The notes beneath the pieces are model-generated. The model did not search any database. It saw only the letters and a list, made by a program, of their open reading frames with translations, and was not told the origin of the DNA. Position numbers and translations under genes: made by a program. A DNA stretch of 64,000 bases from JAJPHW01 sp963799065 (GTDB taxonomy: Bacteria; Acidobacteriota; Terriglobia; Terriglobales; Acidobacteriaceae): assembly GCA_963799065.1 (NCBI GenBank), contig CAWCVJ010000001.1:2604001-2668000 (forward strand). The letters run 5' to 3'. Shown one piece after another: positions 1 to 10,073 of this stretch. The first letter of the stretch is position 1, and each line of letters opens with the position of its first letter.

Positions 1-317
1 CCAGTCTTTTCCAAAATCGCAACCGTTTCTTCATTCGCAATGTCCCCGGTGATAAACACGACCCGATCGGCAAGATCGGGACGATGCTTCGAAATCCAGG
101 CATGAACATCGGCGCCGTCGACGCCGCCCGGCGTTCGCATGTCGGACACCACTCCCAGGAATTGCCCATCCACGAGCAATTGCAGACCCTCCACGCCGGA
201 GGCCGCGGAAACGACGGCATACCCATTACGTTCCAGCGTGGCGCGGACATACGCCATGACGGCAGGCTCGTCTTCAATCAGCAGAATCGGGAGCGGTGTG
301 GAAATAGATTGTGTCAT
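1..317 (-). CDS. Response regulator receiver protein (3' part cut by window edge)
   Basis: The visible 105 residues form a receiver (REC) domain. An acidic pair (IEDEP) sits near the N-terminus. The usual phospho-acceptor Asp is probably the D of the VVSDMRTPGG stretch, and VFITGD forms the beta4 strand. The start ATG (317-315) overlaps the stop of the upstream histidine kinase in an ATGA arrangement, so the two are translationally coupled and very likely a cognate pair. The C-terminal end lies outside the window, so an output domain cannot be excluded. A short stand-alone receiver is the likeliest form for a regulator placed after a hybrid-style sensor kinase. Confidence 0.85.
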   Translation of the reverse strand, partial: MTQSISTPLPILLIEDEPAVMAYVRATLERNGYAVVSAASGVEGLQLLVDGQFLGVVSDMRTPGGVDGADVHAWISKHRPDLADRVVFITGDIANEETVAILEKT

Positions 318-3300
318 AGAGTTGCGACTCCAGCGGCCGCGCCCACAGAAGATTCCATTGGCGTCGCAGCGGGCAGGCGCACGATAAAAGTCGCACCAAT
401 GCCGTCTTCGTTATTTCTGCACAAGATTTCCCCTCCATGCTCGCGCACAATACCGTAACAAATGCTGAGACCAAGCCCCGTACCCTCGCCAACTTCTTTG
501 GTCGTGAAAAAGGGATCGAAGATGCGTTCCGCATTGGCAATGCCCCGACCGTTGTCGCGGAAAATAATATCGACATTGCGATCGGTCTGCTGAGAAATAA
601 TCTCGATCCGCGCCGGACGGCCCAAATCCCGCACGGCATCGTACGCATTGTTGATGATATTGAGAAAGACTTGCTGTAGCTGGTGCGAATCGCCGACCAC
701 CATGGGCAACCCGGCATCCAGGCGCTCATTGATCTCAACTCCCCGGCTGTGGAAATCGTAAGAGCGTAACTGCAACGTACGGCGCAATATCGGATTGACC
801 TGTACCGGCTTGCGCTGCGGCGGCATCTGCCGCGCGAAGCTCAGAAGATTTTGTACGATCTGCTTGGTGCGTTGCGCTTCCTGGAGAATGATGCGCAGGT
901 CTTTGCGACCGGATTCCGGTATCTCTGGATTCTCCATCAAAAGATCGGCGAATCCCAGAATTGCCGTCAGGGGATTGTTCACCTCGTGAGCCACCCCCGA
1001 TACCAACTGACCCAGCGCCGCCATTTTTTCCGCGTGCATCAGCTTGGATTGCCAGACTGCGGCATCGGTGATGTCGCTCATCACGGCAACAATACTGGTG
1101 ACTTTGCCCAGATCGTCGCGCATGGGACTGAGGTTGACGGAGAACTGACCCACGCGGCCATCGCCGCGGCGGATTTGCAGATCGGCGTTGTCCACATGCC
1201 GGCCACTCAGGGTCGCGTCGAACATTTCCTGAAACACTTCGCGCCTCGCTGGAGCCACCAGTTCCGCCATCGGATGACCCAGCACCTGAGTCTGTTCGTA
1301 CCCCATGTCGCACCAGCGACGGTTGGCGTAGTTGACCGCCCCGCTGGAATCTGCGACCAGGATCAAGCTCTGCGTATTGTTCAAAATGTTGCCAGAAAAA
1401 TCGCGCTCGCGCTGCAACTCCGATTGAAAATTCTTCAATCCGCTGATGTCGAGCATCAAGCCCCGATATTGGATGATCCGGCCATGAGCATCGCGAACCC
1501 CGAAGGCATTGATCAACACGTGTACGACCGAGCCGTCGCGGCGGTAAAGCGTCTGCTCGTGATTCCTCAAAGAGCCGCTGATTCTTAATTGCGCGATCAG
1601 TTCGCGGTGCGTCTCCGCCGAACCATAAACTTTACTCTGCTGGTCGGCCTGCAACAGTTCGTTGCGCGAAACATAGCCCAACATGCGGACCAAGGCATCG
1701 TTGACCTCCACGAAACGCCCGTCCGGAGTGGAAAAGAACAACCCTTCCTGAATATTGTCGAAGAGTTCGCCATAGCGGCGCTCGACCTCGCGGCGATCCG
1801 TGATGTCTTTGAGCACGTGAACCGTCTGGAGCCCTTCGTCGCTGGCGCCGTGGATTCGAGAGGTCGACACGAGATAAGTGCGCTCCAGTGCGGGATCTAT
1901 ATACTCGTCCATACCCCGCGCCGCGATCAGACAAAATGGACAGGAGTGCAACGCGGAACCTTCGCCGGTGGCAAGCAGTGCCCACATGCTGAGACCCACC
2001 AGGTCGGCCGGATTCAGGCCGATGGAATCCGCCAGGGACCGATTTACACGCAAAACATGATCCGACTCATCGTGAGCCACGATAAAATCGCTGATCGCGT
2101 CGAAAATTTCCGTCCAATGTCGATTGGACTGTTCCATGCGGGTGAAGAGCCGCGCGTTTTCGAGCGCCACCGATGCCTGGCCCGCAATGGCCTGAAGCAG
2201 TTGCCGATCCTCATGGTGCAGCGGGCGCCCGCACTGCGCCAGACAAAGCACCCCCGAAACCTCGCCCCCGGGAGGGAGCAAGCGCACCAAGGCGCAGCTC
2301 TCCCATTCCAATTCGCGAGCCAGGGACGACCCGAACAGCCCTTCCGCCGACGCCAGAGTAACCCCTTCATTGCGCTCGGAAAGAACCCGGGGCAATGCCT
2401 CTCCCAGACGCCGAAGAGCAGCGCTCGTTGGGCCTACAGGTTTACCTTCACAAAGAGCCGCCGCCATCTCCAAGTCGCCCGACGAGTTCCTTAAGGCCAG
2501 CACCGCCCACCCTGCCCCCAGCATTTCTGCCGCTCGCGAAGTGAACGCTGTGGCAAACTCCGGCAATCGCAGCATGGTCTTGAACTCAGAGGCCAGTCGT
2601 ACCAGCGACTCTGTGCGGCGCCGATGCTGCTCCGACACATGCAGATTTCGCACTGACTCAAGGGCTGTTGCCACCTGTGCGGCCAGCGCCTGGGCGCGGC
2701 GCACGTCCTCCGGCGAAATGGGCGCTCCAGCCGCACGATCCAAAACTCCAAACATCCCCAACACTTCACCATCCGCCCCGCAGAGCGGCACAAGTATGAT
2801 CTGTCGAACCCTGAATTCCTTCAGAAATTCAAGATCCATTCCCGGGACTTCCTCCGCCTGATCGCTCCAAAAAGCCTTGCCTTCGCGCAAGGCGCGGCTA
2901 GCCGTGCCCCCCGGTAAAACGACGTCCGCGACGGTGGTCTCTCCCTCGGTGTACGTCCAGCGGACACGGAACTTATCCTGCTCCAACAACGCCACGAAGG
3001 CACGGCCGAACCCGAGGAACTCCGACGCCCTTCGGACAAATTGGCTTAGAAACGAATCCAAGTTGGCGGCGGAACCCAATTCTCCCGAGATGGAGAGCAA
3101 CTGCTGTAGTTCTTGCGCTTGGCCATCCACGTGGGCCCGCAAATCCGCATGATGGATTGCCAGGGCGAGCTGACCGGCGATCAAGGTTGCCTTTTCCATT
3201 CGGTCCTCACCAAAGAAATCCAACTGTCCGGCCTGAACGAAGACCAAAACGCTCTCCCGCTCGCCTCCTGTCAACAGGGGCAGAGCCAGCAGCGATGGAT

Positions 3301-3631
3301 CGGAAAGCTCATCCAGCAACGGATAATGATTCAGTTTGATCGGATCGAAATGCGCGGCCGGACTCGGCCAGGGCTGTTCTGATGCTTTTAGCGTAAGCAA
3401 GAAAATACGGTCCGCCATCCAGCCCGAGGCATGAACCACCCTCCAATCTCCCGCCGCCGACAGCTCCCACAAATGGACTCCAGCAAGAGAAAAGCCCTTG
3501 CAGGCAAGCTCACAAAATGCTGCGATCACGGACCGCCGCGACAAAGCCTCCCGGGCGAGCGGAGCTAGGCGTAGGAGGAGTTGCTGGAATGATCGATCTG
3601 AAGGCAGACTTGTCTCCACAACCATGGTCAC
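314..3631 (-). CDS. Multi-sensor (GAF/PAS) histidine kinase
   Basis: This 1105-residue kinase appears soluble, as no clear transmembrane segment is seen. Three GAF-like regions (about 25-165, 190-325 and 345-500) are followed by three PAS domains (about 510-610, 620-735 and 745-860). The kinase core has a HisKA H-box with phospho-acceptor His882 (VAHEVNNPL), an N-box (NIINNAYDAV), a G1 box (DNGRGI), an F-box (FDPFFTTK) and a G2 box (GTGLGLS). This is the HisKA/HATPase_c order of NtrB-like kinases. It probably integrates small-molecule or redox signals in the cytoplasm and phosphorylates the overlapping downstream receiver protein. The signal sensed cannot be told from sequence. The start could be M1 or M3. 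Confidence 0.92.
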   Translation of the reverse strand: MTMVVETSLPSDRSFQQLLLRLAPLAREALSRRSVIAAFCELACKGFSLAGVHLWELSAAGDWRVVHASGWMADRIFLLTLKASEQPWPSPAAHFDPIKLNHYPLLDELSDPSLLALPLLTGGERESVLVFVQAGQLDFFGEDRMEKATLIAGQLALAIHHADLRAHVDGQAQELQQLLSISGELGSAANLDSFLSQFVRRASEFLGFGRAFVALLEQDKFRVRWTYTEGETTVADVVLPGGTASRALREGKAFWSDQAEEVPGMDLEFLKEFRVRQIILVPLCGADGEVLGMFGVLDRAAGAPISPEDVRRAQALAAQVATALESVRNLHVSEQHRRRTESLVRLASEFKTMLRLPEFATAFTSRAAEMLGAGWAVLALRNSSGDLEMAAALCEGKPVGPTSAALRRLGEALPRVLSERNEGVTLASAEGLFGSSLARELEWESCALVRLLPPGGEVSGVLCLAQCGRPLHHEDRQLLQAIAGQASVALENARLFTRMEQSNRHWTEIFDAISDFIVAHDESDHVLRVNRSLADSIGLNPADLVGLSMWALLATGEGSALHSCPFCLIAARGMDEYIDPALERTYLVSTSRIHGASDEGLQTVHVLKDITDRREVERRYGELFDNIQEGLFFSTPDGRFVEVNDALVRMLGYVSRNELLQADQQSKVYGSAETHRELIAQLRISGSLRNHEQTLYRRDGSVVHVLINAFGVRDAHGRIIQYRGLMLDISGLKNFQSELQRERDFSGNILNNTQSLILVADSSGAVNYANRRWCDMGYEQTQVLGHPMAELVAPARREVFQEMFDATLSGRHVDNADLQIRRGDGRVGQFSVNLSPMRDDLGKVTSIVAVMSDITDAAVWQSKLMHAEKMAALGQLVSGVAHEVNNPLTAILGFADLLMENPEIPESGRKDLRIILQEAQRTKQIVQNLLSFARQMPPQRKPVQVNPILRRTLQLRSYDFHSRGVEINERLDAGLPMVVGDSHQLQQVFLNIINNAYDAVRDLGRPARIEIISQQTDRNVDIIFRDNGRGIANAERIFDPFFTTKEVGEGTGLGLSICYGIVREHGGEILCRNNEDGIGATFIVRLPAATPMESSVGAAAGVATL

Positions 3632-3999
3632 ACTTCCTGCTCGACGTCAGTAAGTTTGAACGAGGCCCGCAGAGGCCAACTTAAGTGATTGACGATACAA
3701 GGAAAGTAGCTGGTTTTCTCATTTTGAGTCAAGGCAATAGCAAGGGTAGGTGTCGAGGTGGGAACCTCCCGAGAAATTACCCGTTTGAGAACGGTTCCGT
3801 TTTGAAATTAATTTGCGCTCATGGGAGACGGAGACTGTGGCCAAAGCCTCGAGTAATCCCCGGAAACACTTCGGTAACTCAAACCAACTGACTTTGCTTG
3901 AGTTAGTTGCGGTAATACAGCAATCTGGTGTCCAGATCGCGGTTTCTCCGCATTGTGAGGCGGAGGTCGCAGATTTCCACGAAGCCGTGAGGAGGAGTT
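3632..3999. other. Intergenic region between divergent units
   Basis: This 368-bp gap lies between the divergent histidine kinase and TonB-like genes and presumably carries both promoters. Short open frames here have no good ribosome site or family resemblance. A small GC-rich hairpin (GAGGTGGGAACCTC, near 3755-3770) and a purine-rich stretch around 3825-3850 are visible. I could not match the region to a known riboswitch. A strong GGAGGAG ribosome site at its 3' end (3991-3997) serves the next gene. Confidence 0.5.
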
Positions 4000-4353
4000 G
4001 TGCCCTTTCGAAAACCGCAAAGCTTGCGTAGTGGAATTTTCTGGCTGTTGTGCCTGGGGCTGCTTTGGAGCGTTCAGAGTCCGCTGAGCTGGGCGCAGGC
4101 GGAACTCACGCGGAAGGTTAAGAGCAGAGTCGATCCGGTCTATCCGGAGTTGGCGCGCAAAATGAGCATTAGCGGGACCGTGCGCATGGAGGTCATCGTG
4201 ACCCCTGCCGGTACGGTAAAAGAGACCAAGATTCTAGGCGGACATCCGGTCTTGGTGGGGGCCGCGACGGAAGCCGTGAGGAAGTGGAGGTTCGAACCGG
4301 GACCGGAAGAAAGCTCGGGAACCATCGAGTTCAAGTTTTCTCCACAAGATTGA
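4000..4353 (+). CDS. TonB C-terminal domain protein (energy-transducer-like)
   Basis: The 117-residue protein has an N-terminal hydrophobic segment (residues about 12-30, ending in a WAQA-like cleavage site). It is followed by a single TonB-C domain: VDPVYPELARK, then a GTVRMEVIV strand and the typical AATEAVRKWRFEPG element. The start is GTG at 4000, chosen because GGAGGAG lies immediately upstream. TonB-C domains contact outer-membrane transporters, but this copy lacks the proline-rich linker and membrane anchor arrangement of true TonB and seems exported. Many such short copies occur in Acidobacteriota. It is about 50 bp upstream of the MCP gene and may be co-transcribed with it, but no mechanistic link is evident. 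Confidence 0.8.
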   Translation: MPFRKPQSLRSGIFWLLCLGLLWSVQSPLSWAQAELTRKVKSRVDPVYPELARKMSISGTVRMEVIVTPAGTVKETKILGGHPVLVGAATEAVRKWRFEPGPEESSGTIEFKFSPQD

Positions 4354-4404
4354 AACAATCGCTAATCGCGACCGAATCGCAAGTATAAGCGGAGGATTGC
4401 AAGC

Positions 4405-6423
4405 ATGACGATCAGCAAGAAGCTTTACACCAACTTTGGAGCCATCCTGGCGATGGTCGTCGTGCTGTTCCTCATCAACGTGACGGCCATGTACCGCGAG
4501 CGCGCCACCAAAGCGGCTGCGGCTCAAGCCCTACAGATGGCCGACAGCACCGACCAGATTCGATTCCAGATGATGCAGAATCGGCTTTACCTCAGCAATT
4601 ATCTGCTCAGTGGAGACACTCGCGAAGTCGACCGCATGAATGAGGGTGTTCACATCCTGAGCGAAAAACTCAATGAAGGCATGAAGCTGACCAATTCCGC
4701 GGTCGAAAAGGACGCGCTGGAAAAGGTCCAAAAGACGGAGAGCGCTTGGGCCACCGAGTTTGCGGCTCCCCTGATGGAAAAACGCAAAGACGTGGATTCC
4801 GGAAACGCTACCGTTGCGGAATTGCAAATTTTCTATCTGCAAAAAGATGCTTCATCCTGGGTTAAGACCGCCACGGAGAGCCTTGCGATCGCGGACGAGG
4901 AAAACAACAGAGTTCTGGGGGATCGCCGCAAGAGTGACGAAACTGCGAGTAGTTGGACCATTCTCATCGCTTTGCTGAGCACCATCATCGCCGTGGGCTT
5001 GGGCGTATTCATCGCCTACCGCACCGCGCACAGCATCACCGAACCGCTGCGAGACCTGATGCAGGTAGCGGAACGAATCGGAAACGCCGGCGATCTGGAT
5101 CACGAGATCAGCATTCACCGCACTGACGAAATCGGCCAATTGGCCCGAACTTTTACCGGAATGGTCGGGTACCTGCGCGAAATGGCTTCCGTCTCGGAAG
5201 CCATCGCTGGAGGGAACCTCGCGGTCGAAGTGCAGCCTCGCTCCCAGGACGATACTCTGGGCAACGCCTTCGCTCGCATGATCGGCGGTCTCCGCACCCT
5301 CGTCAGCAGCGTCCGCGATGCTTCTTCGCAGGTCGCCAGTGCCTCCGGCCAAGTCGCCGGTGCCTCCGATGAATCCGCAAAAATCAGCTTACAGACTTCT
5401 TCCGCCATCGATGAGGTCACCAGCACCATGCACGAGATGAGCGTAAACGTACAGAACATGGTCAAAAGCACGCAGGTGCAGGCATCCAGCGTGAGCGAGA
5501 CTTCGGCCTCGATCGATCAGATGGTCGCTTCCATTCAACGGGTCGCAGACACCGCGAAAGTTCTGTTGGACATTTCCAACCGCTCGCGCGAGGAAGTCCA
5601 CAGCGGCATCGTCACCATGGACAAAGCCACCGAAGGTTTAAACAAGATCAACGACACGATCCGCTCCTCCGCTGGCATTATCGACGTGCTCGGACAACGC
5701 GCCGACGACATTGGAAAGATTATCGAGGTGATCGACGACTTGGCCGAGCAGACCAACCTGCTGGCCTTGAACGCCGCCATCGAAGCTGCACGCGCGGGAG
5801 AGCACGGCCTGGGTTTCGCGGTGGTTGCCGATGAAGTGCGCAAGCTGGCGGAAAAGTCGGCGCAGTCCACAAAAGAAATCTCGGAACTGATTCAGAGTAT
5901 TCAGAAGGAAGCTCGCAAAGCCGTCGAAAATATGGACCGCAGCACAGGCATCGTGAACGAAGGCCTGGGCTTGGGTTCGGAACTCAACGGAGCGCTACGC
6001 AAGATTTCAAACGTCGTAACCGAGGTCTACAAATTCGCACAGGAGATCGGCGCCGCCACCAACGAGCAGTCTCACGGCTCCTCGCAAATTGCGCGAGCCA
6101 CCACCCGGCTGAATGAAATTACCCACGAAATCAACTCCGCAGTCGAAGAGCAGGCCTCGGGCGCACAAGCCGTAGTCAAAGCGATGGAGCGCATGCGGGA
6201 ACTGGTGCAGCAAACCACGTCCGGGTCCACGGAACTGGCGGCATCTTCCGAGCAGATGTCCAAAATGTCGCGCGACCTGCTCAACTCCATGGATCGCTTC
6301 GCTTTGGAGCAGTTGGATCGAGTCATCGCTCGCGGCGTGCAAGGCCAGCGTCAGGGGCAGTTCGACGACCCGCGCGCCTCCCGACGGCAGACGCATCACT
6401 CCGCCGCGGCGGGGCGAGGGTAA
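4405..6423 (+). CDS. Methyl-accepting chemotaxis protein
   Basis: The 672-residue transmembrane chemoreceptor has a first TM helix at about 10-28, a four-helix-bundle-like periplasmic region (about 30-180) and a second TM at about 183-207. Next come a HAMP domain (about 208-260), a probable second HAMP-like segment and a long cytoplasmic signalling coiled coil. The conserved hairpin tip is clear (EQTNLLALNAAIEAARAGE), followed by FAVVADEVRKLAEKS. No CheR-docking pentapeptide is visible at the C-terminus. It heads an operon of che genes, with cheW starting 5 nt after its stop, so it is the dedicated input of this cluster. The ligand is unknown. A ribosome site GGAGG lies at 4391-4395. Confidence 0.95.
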   Translation: MTISKKLYTNFGAILAMVVVLFLINVTAMYRERATKAAAAQALQMADSTDQIRFQMMQNRLYLSNYLLSGDTREVDRMNEGVHILSEKLNEGMKLTNSAVEKDALEKVQKTESAWATEFAAPLMEKRKDVDSGNATVAELQIFYLQKDASSWVKTATESLAIADEENNRVLGDRRKSDETASSWTILIALLSTIIAVGLGVFIAYRTAHSITEPLRDLMQVAERIGNAGDLDHEISIHRTDEIGQLARTFTGMVGYLREMASVSEAIAGGNLAVEVQPRSQDDTLGNAFARMIGGLRTLVSSVRDASSQVASASGQVAGASDESAKISLQTSSAIDEVTSTMHEMSVNVQNMVKSTQVQASSVSETSASIDQMVASIQRVADTAKVLLDISNRSREEVHSGIVTMDKATEGLNKINDTIRSSAGIIDVLGQRADDIGKIIEVIDDLAEQTNLLALNAAIEAARAGEHGLGFAVVADEVRKLAEKSAQSTKEISELIQSIQKEARKAVENMDRSTGIVNEGLGLGSELNGALRKISNVVTEVYKFAQEIGAATNEQSHGSSQIARATTRLNEITHEINSAVEEQASGAQAVVKAMERMRELVQQTTSGSTELAASSEQMSKMSRDLLNSMDRFALEQLDRVIARGVQGQRQGQFDDPRASRRQTHHSAAAGRG

Positions 6424-6428
6424 CATCC

Positions 6429-6956
6429 ATGAATCGTGAGTTGCACATGGTCGGTTTCCAGATCGGACGCGAGACATATGGCATCGCCATCACGTCCTTG
6501 CACGAGATTGTTCGTGTGCCCGAAATCACCGCTGTGCCCGACGCCCCCAACTACATGGAAGGCGTGATCAATCTCCGCGGCAAGATCGTTTCCGTTATCG
6601 ATTTACGCAAGCGTTTGGGCGAGAAGCAGTCCGCAACCGGACGTGCCAATCGTATTTTGGTGGTGGAACATCGTGGCAAGTTGTGCGGACTGATCGTCGA
6701 TTCGGCCTCGGAAGTGATTAAAATACCGGTCGAAGACGTGGATCCTGCCCCGGCCATCCTTCAGGAAGGCGGGACGAACTGCGTCACCGGGCTGGGGAAG
6801 TATAAAGGCCGATTGATCGTATTGCTCGACATCGAACGCTTGCTCGACCACAGCGGCACGAAAGACGCCGGCGCAAAAGAAAAGGACGGAAGCGAGACGG
6901 AAGCGCCGACGGCAAATCGCTTACCCGGGAGCGCAAGCGCGGCGGCGGGTCGGTGA
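6429..6956 (+). CDS. cheW: Chemotaxis coupling protein CheW
   Basis: The 175-residue protein is a single CheW domain that bridges receptor and CheA kinase. It shows the typical FQIGRETYGI opening, a MEGVINLRGKIVSVIDLRKR core and a late GLGKYKGRLIVLLDIERLL strand. An extra charged tail of about 30 residues follows the domain and is probably disordered. The gene sits 5 nt after the MCP and 43 nt before cheR in the same operon. Confidence 0.95.
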   Translation: MNRELHMVGFQIGRETYGIAITSLHEIVRVPEITAVPDAPNYMEGVINLRGKIVSVIDLRKRLGEKQSATGRANRILVVEHRGKLCGLIVDSASEVIKIPVEDVDPAPAILQEGGTNCVTGLGKYKGRLIVLLDIERLLDHSGTKDAGAKEKDGSETEAPTANRLPGSASAAAGR

Positions 6957-6999
6957 ATTCGCAGCCGCGCCGCACGCGAGAACGGATCGAAACCCAGTT

Positions 7000-7905
7000 A
7001 TGAGTTCACCAGCTCTATCGGCGCAGTTGACGGAGGCGGAACTGAAGCTTTTGCAGGCGCTCGTCTATCACGAGTGCGGCATGCACTTCGACGCCCGTCG
7101 CACTCATTTTCTCGAGGACCGTTTGCAGCGCCGCCTTCGCGAGTGTCAGCTCGACTCTTTTTACAGTTATTACCGGCTCCTGATCAGCGACGGCGGAAAG
7201 CAGGAACTGGCGCAGTTGCTGGAAAATTTAACGGTCAATGAAACCAGCTTTTTTCGCAATAAAGCTCAACTCGACCTTTTCCAAAAACACGTTCTGAACG
7301 AGTTGCTCCGCGAAAAAGAGTCTCGACGAGACTTCAATATTCGCATTTGGAGCGCCGGATGCTCCACCGGGCAAGAACCCTACACCCTGGCCATGCTGAT
7401 CGCGGACGCCCTGGCCTACTACCAACTGAAGATTCCCGGCGGGGTCGAGTTTTTTTCTCCGAAACCGCTTATACCTCATCCCTGGCGGGTGGAAATTCTA
7501 GCCAGCGACATCAGTTACACCGTCTTGCGTTATGCCCAGGAAGCCAACTACACGGAAAGTCAGATGGCATCGGTCGACTACAGCTATCGCCTGCGTTACT
7601 TCGACAAAGTGGGAGAGCGCTATGCGGTCAAGAAAGCGGTTAAGGAATTGGTGCATTTCGACTTTCATAATTTGAAAACCGAATACCTGCCGCAACGCAA
7701 CGACATCATTTTTTGCCGCAACGTCATGATGTACTTCGATGAGGCTGAGCAAAAGCGTCTGGTCGCGAAGTTTCGCAAATGTCTCCAGCCGAACGGGTAT
7801 TTGTTCGTCGGGCACGCGGAAAGCCTGCTCAATCTTACCGACAAGTTCACGATGGTCTATCGCGATAGTGGCACCGCCTACCGTCGGGTGGAGGTGCAGC
7901 CATGA
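7000..7905 (+). CDS. cheR: Chemotaxis protein methyltransferase CheR
   Basis: This 301-residue SAM-dependent O-methyltransferase methylates receptor glutamates. Visible signatures are an N-terminal helical CheR_N region, the NETSFFR element, the SAM-binding SAGCSTGQEPYTLAM loop and the FCRNVMMYFD motif. The end overlaps the cheA start by 4 nt (ATGA), which indicates translational coupling. It pairs functionally with the CheB methylesterase encoded two genes downstream. No TPR extension is present. Confidence 0.95.
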   Translation: MSSPALSAQLTEAELKLLQALVYHECGMHFDARRTHFLEDRLQRRLRECQLDSFYSYYRLLISDGGKQELAQLLENLTVNETSFFRNKAQLDLFQKHVLNELLREKESRRDFNIRIWSAGCSTGQEPYTLAMLIADALAYYQLKIPGGVEFFSPKPLIPHPWRVEILASDISYTVLRYAQEANYTESQMASVDYSYRLRYFDKVGERYAVKKAVKELVHFDFHNLKTEYLPQRNDIIFCRNVMMYFDEAEQKRLVAKFRKCLQPNGYLFVGHAESLLNLTDKFTMVYRDSGTAYRRVEVQP

Positions 7906-10073
7906 GCCAATTTTCCGACGATCGCGGGGCCGAGTTGCGCGAGATCTTCTTCGAGAGCGCGCAGGAACTGTTGCAGTCACTCAATGGCGAGGCCCTCAAG
8001 CTGGAAAAAAATTCCGCAGACTCCGAGGCGGTGCGAACCATTCGCCGCGTCGTGCACACTCTTAAAGGCGATGCTGCGGCTTGTGGTTTTCGCGAGCTGA
8101 GCGAACTCTCACATCAGTTTGAAGATGTGTTGGCCGCAGAAGGCGCCGGTATGGCGGGTCTGGCAGAAGTGGCTTTCAGCGCAGCCGACACTTTCAACAC
8201 CATGCTCGAGGCTTATCGCTCGGGGAAGCCAATACCCGCATCGTCTGCGCTGCAAGCCAGGATTCAGCAACTTTCCGGGCCATCGAAGAAGCGGGCATCC
8301 CGCAGGAAGTCGTCCGGTGTTGCCAAGTCATCTCCCTGGACGGAATACGAGATTCGCTCCATGCAGCAGGCGACGGAGCGCAAGCTGAATGCGTTTCAGG
8401 TCACGGCCTGCATCGATCCCATGTGCGCCATGCCCATCGCGGCGCGCCAACTATTGCTCTCGGCTCTGGCTGGCATCGCCGAGATCTTGGCCATGCGACC
8501 GGAAGCTGGATTCACCGGTGCGACCCAAAAAATGGACCTTCTGGTCGCCACCGACCGCAGCGCCGAGCAGATTGCCGGCAAGGCCAAGATTCCCACGGTT
8601 TTCTCTCAGGTCGACGTCATTCGTCTGGGCGCGGAAAAGAAACCCAAGAAATCTCGGGCGGCAGCGAGAAGCGCCCCGGCACTCTCCGGCGAGTCCATTC
8701 TCCTTTTGCCAGAACCATCCCTTCCCGTCGAGACCGCATCAGCGGGACCGGTTTCTCCTGAGGAACCGCCCGTCGAGCGAATTCGATCCGTTACCACGCT
8801 GGCGGAAAATATTCTACGCGTCGATGCCGAACGTATCGATAGCGTATTGAACCTGGTCGGCGAACTGATTATTGGAAAATCGATGTTGCAGCAAGTGCTC
8901 AACGAATTCGTCCGGCAGAATCCCAAGGACGCGCTGCGCGGGAAATTTGCCGATGCAATGTCATTCCAGGCCAGGGTGTTGAATGATTTGCAGCGCTCCG
9001 TGATGAAAGTTCGCATGGTTCCAGTGGAACAATTGTTTCGCCGTTTTCCGCGCATGGTGCGGGATGTCGGCAAGCAATGCGCCAAGGAAGTCGAATTGGT
9101 TATGACCGGGCAAGATACCGATCTGGATAAAGGATTGCTCGACGCCATTGCCGAACCCCTCACCCATTTGGTTCGAAACTCGATCAGCCACGGCATCGAG
9201 GGCACCGCCGAACGCGCCGCTTTGGGTAAACCGGAACACGGCACGATTCAACTGAGAGCTCATCATCAAGGCAACCAGGTAGTGGTCGAGGTGATCGACG
9301 ACGGCAAGGGAATCGACGTTGAGTCGGTGCGCCAGCGGGCGTTGCAGCAGGGACTCATGAGCCGCGACGAAGCCGGACGAATGAGTGAATCGGAAATCAT
9401 CGATTTGGTGTTCCGGCCCGGATTTAGCACCGCGAACGAGATTACAGAGATTTCCGGCCGCGGCGTGGGACTCGACGTAGTTCGCAGTGTGCTTCAGAAA
9501 CTGAAAGGGACGGTGGAAATCGAAACCCGCCCCGGTTTGGGCACGACTTTCCGCATGAAGTTACCCCTCACACTTGCGATTATCAAAGCCCTGCTTTTCC
9601 GCGTGGAGAAGAGGCTTTATGCCATCCCCCTTAACGCGGTTGCCGAAATCTCACGCGCCCGCGAGGGCGATCTACACCTCGTGGATGGCTATGAAGTCTT
9701 GCAATTGCGCAATCAGGTGCTCCCTCTGGTTCGGCTGGGCAAGCGCATCTCCGAGTTCAATGCCGCCGACCCGCGCGAGCGGATATTCATTCTAGTGATC
9801 GCTTTCGGGGAACGAAAGGTTGGACTCATCGTGAACGAACTGGAAGGCGAAGAGGAACTGGTCATCAAGTCCCTCGATCATGAGACCGTGGCCACGGACC
9901 TCGTCAGCGGCGCGTCCATCCTGGGAGATGGACGCGTCGTATTGATTATGAACTTGGCGGCGATTATGGAGCGCTTCGGTAAATCGCGCAGCAACAAGAA
10001 TGATGGCACCGGGTTTCTTCTTTCCGCGAGCGAGCGCACGGCCCAAGCGAGCTCGGCGGAGGTGCGGCCATGA
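7902..10073 (+). CDS. cheA: Chemotaxis histidine kinase CheA
   Basis: The 723-residue hybrid-order kinase starts with an HPt domain whose phosphorylatable residue is His52 (VVHTLKGDAA). A long low-complexity linker (about 120-290) follows, then the P3 dimerisation helices, an HATPase domain (LVRNSISHGIE, DDGKGID, GRGVGLDVV) and a C-terminal CheW-like P5 domain. The linker contains a second helical region (about 145-245) without a recognisable P2 domain. The cheB start overlaps its stop by 4 nt. It phosphorylates CheB and the CheY-like proteins encoded next. Confidence 0.95.
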   Translation: MSQFSDDRGAELREIFFESAQELLQSLNGEALKLEKNSADSEAVRTIRRVVHTLKGDAAACGFRELSELSHQFEDVLAAEGAGMAGLAEVAFSAADTFNTMLEAYRSGKPIPASSALQARIQQLSGPSKKRASRRKSSGVAKSSPWTEYEIRSMQQATERKLNAFQVTACIDPMCAMPIAARQLLLSALAGIAEILAMRPEAGFTGATQKMDLLVATDRSAEQIAGKAKIPTVFSQVDVIRLGAEKKPKKSRAAARSAPALSGESILLLPEPSLPVETASAGPVSPEEPPVERIRSVTTLAENILRVDAERIDSVLNLVGELIIGKSMLQQVLNEFVRQNPKDALRGKFADAMSFQARVLNDLQRSVMKVRMVPVEQLFRRFPRMVRDVGKQCAKEVELVMTGQDTDLDKGLLDAIAEPLTHLVRNSISHGIEGTAERAALGKPEHGTIQLRAHHQGNQVVVEVIDDGKGIDVESVRQRALQQGLMSRDEAGRMSESEIIDLVFRPGFSTANEITEISGRGVGLDVVRSVLQKLKGTVEIETRPGLGTTFRMKLPLTLAIIKALLFRVEKRLYAIPLNAVAEISRAREGDLHLVDGYEVLQLRNQVLPLVRLGKRISEFNAADPRERIFILVIAFGERKVGLIVNELEGEEELVIKSLDHETVATDLVSGASILGDGRVVLIMNLAAIMERFGKSRSNKNDGTGFLLSASERTAQASSAEVRP

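Noticed and set aside
3820..3890. GCCAAAGCC-containing stretch resembling a c-di-GMP riboswitch
   Set aside because: Only a few bases match, and the conserved tetraloop-receptor and long-range pairings could not be found.
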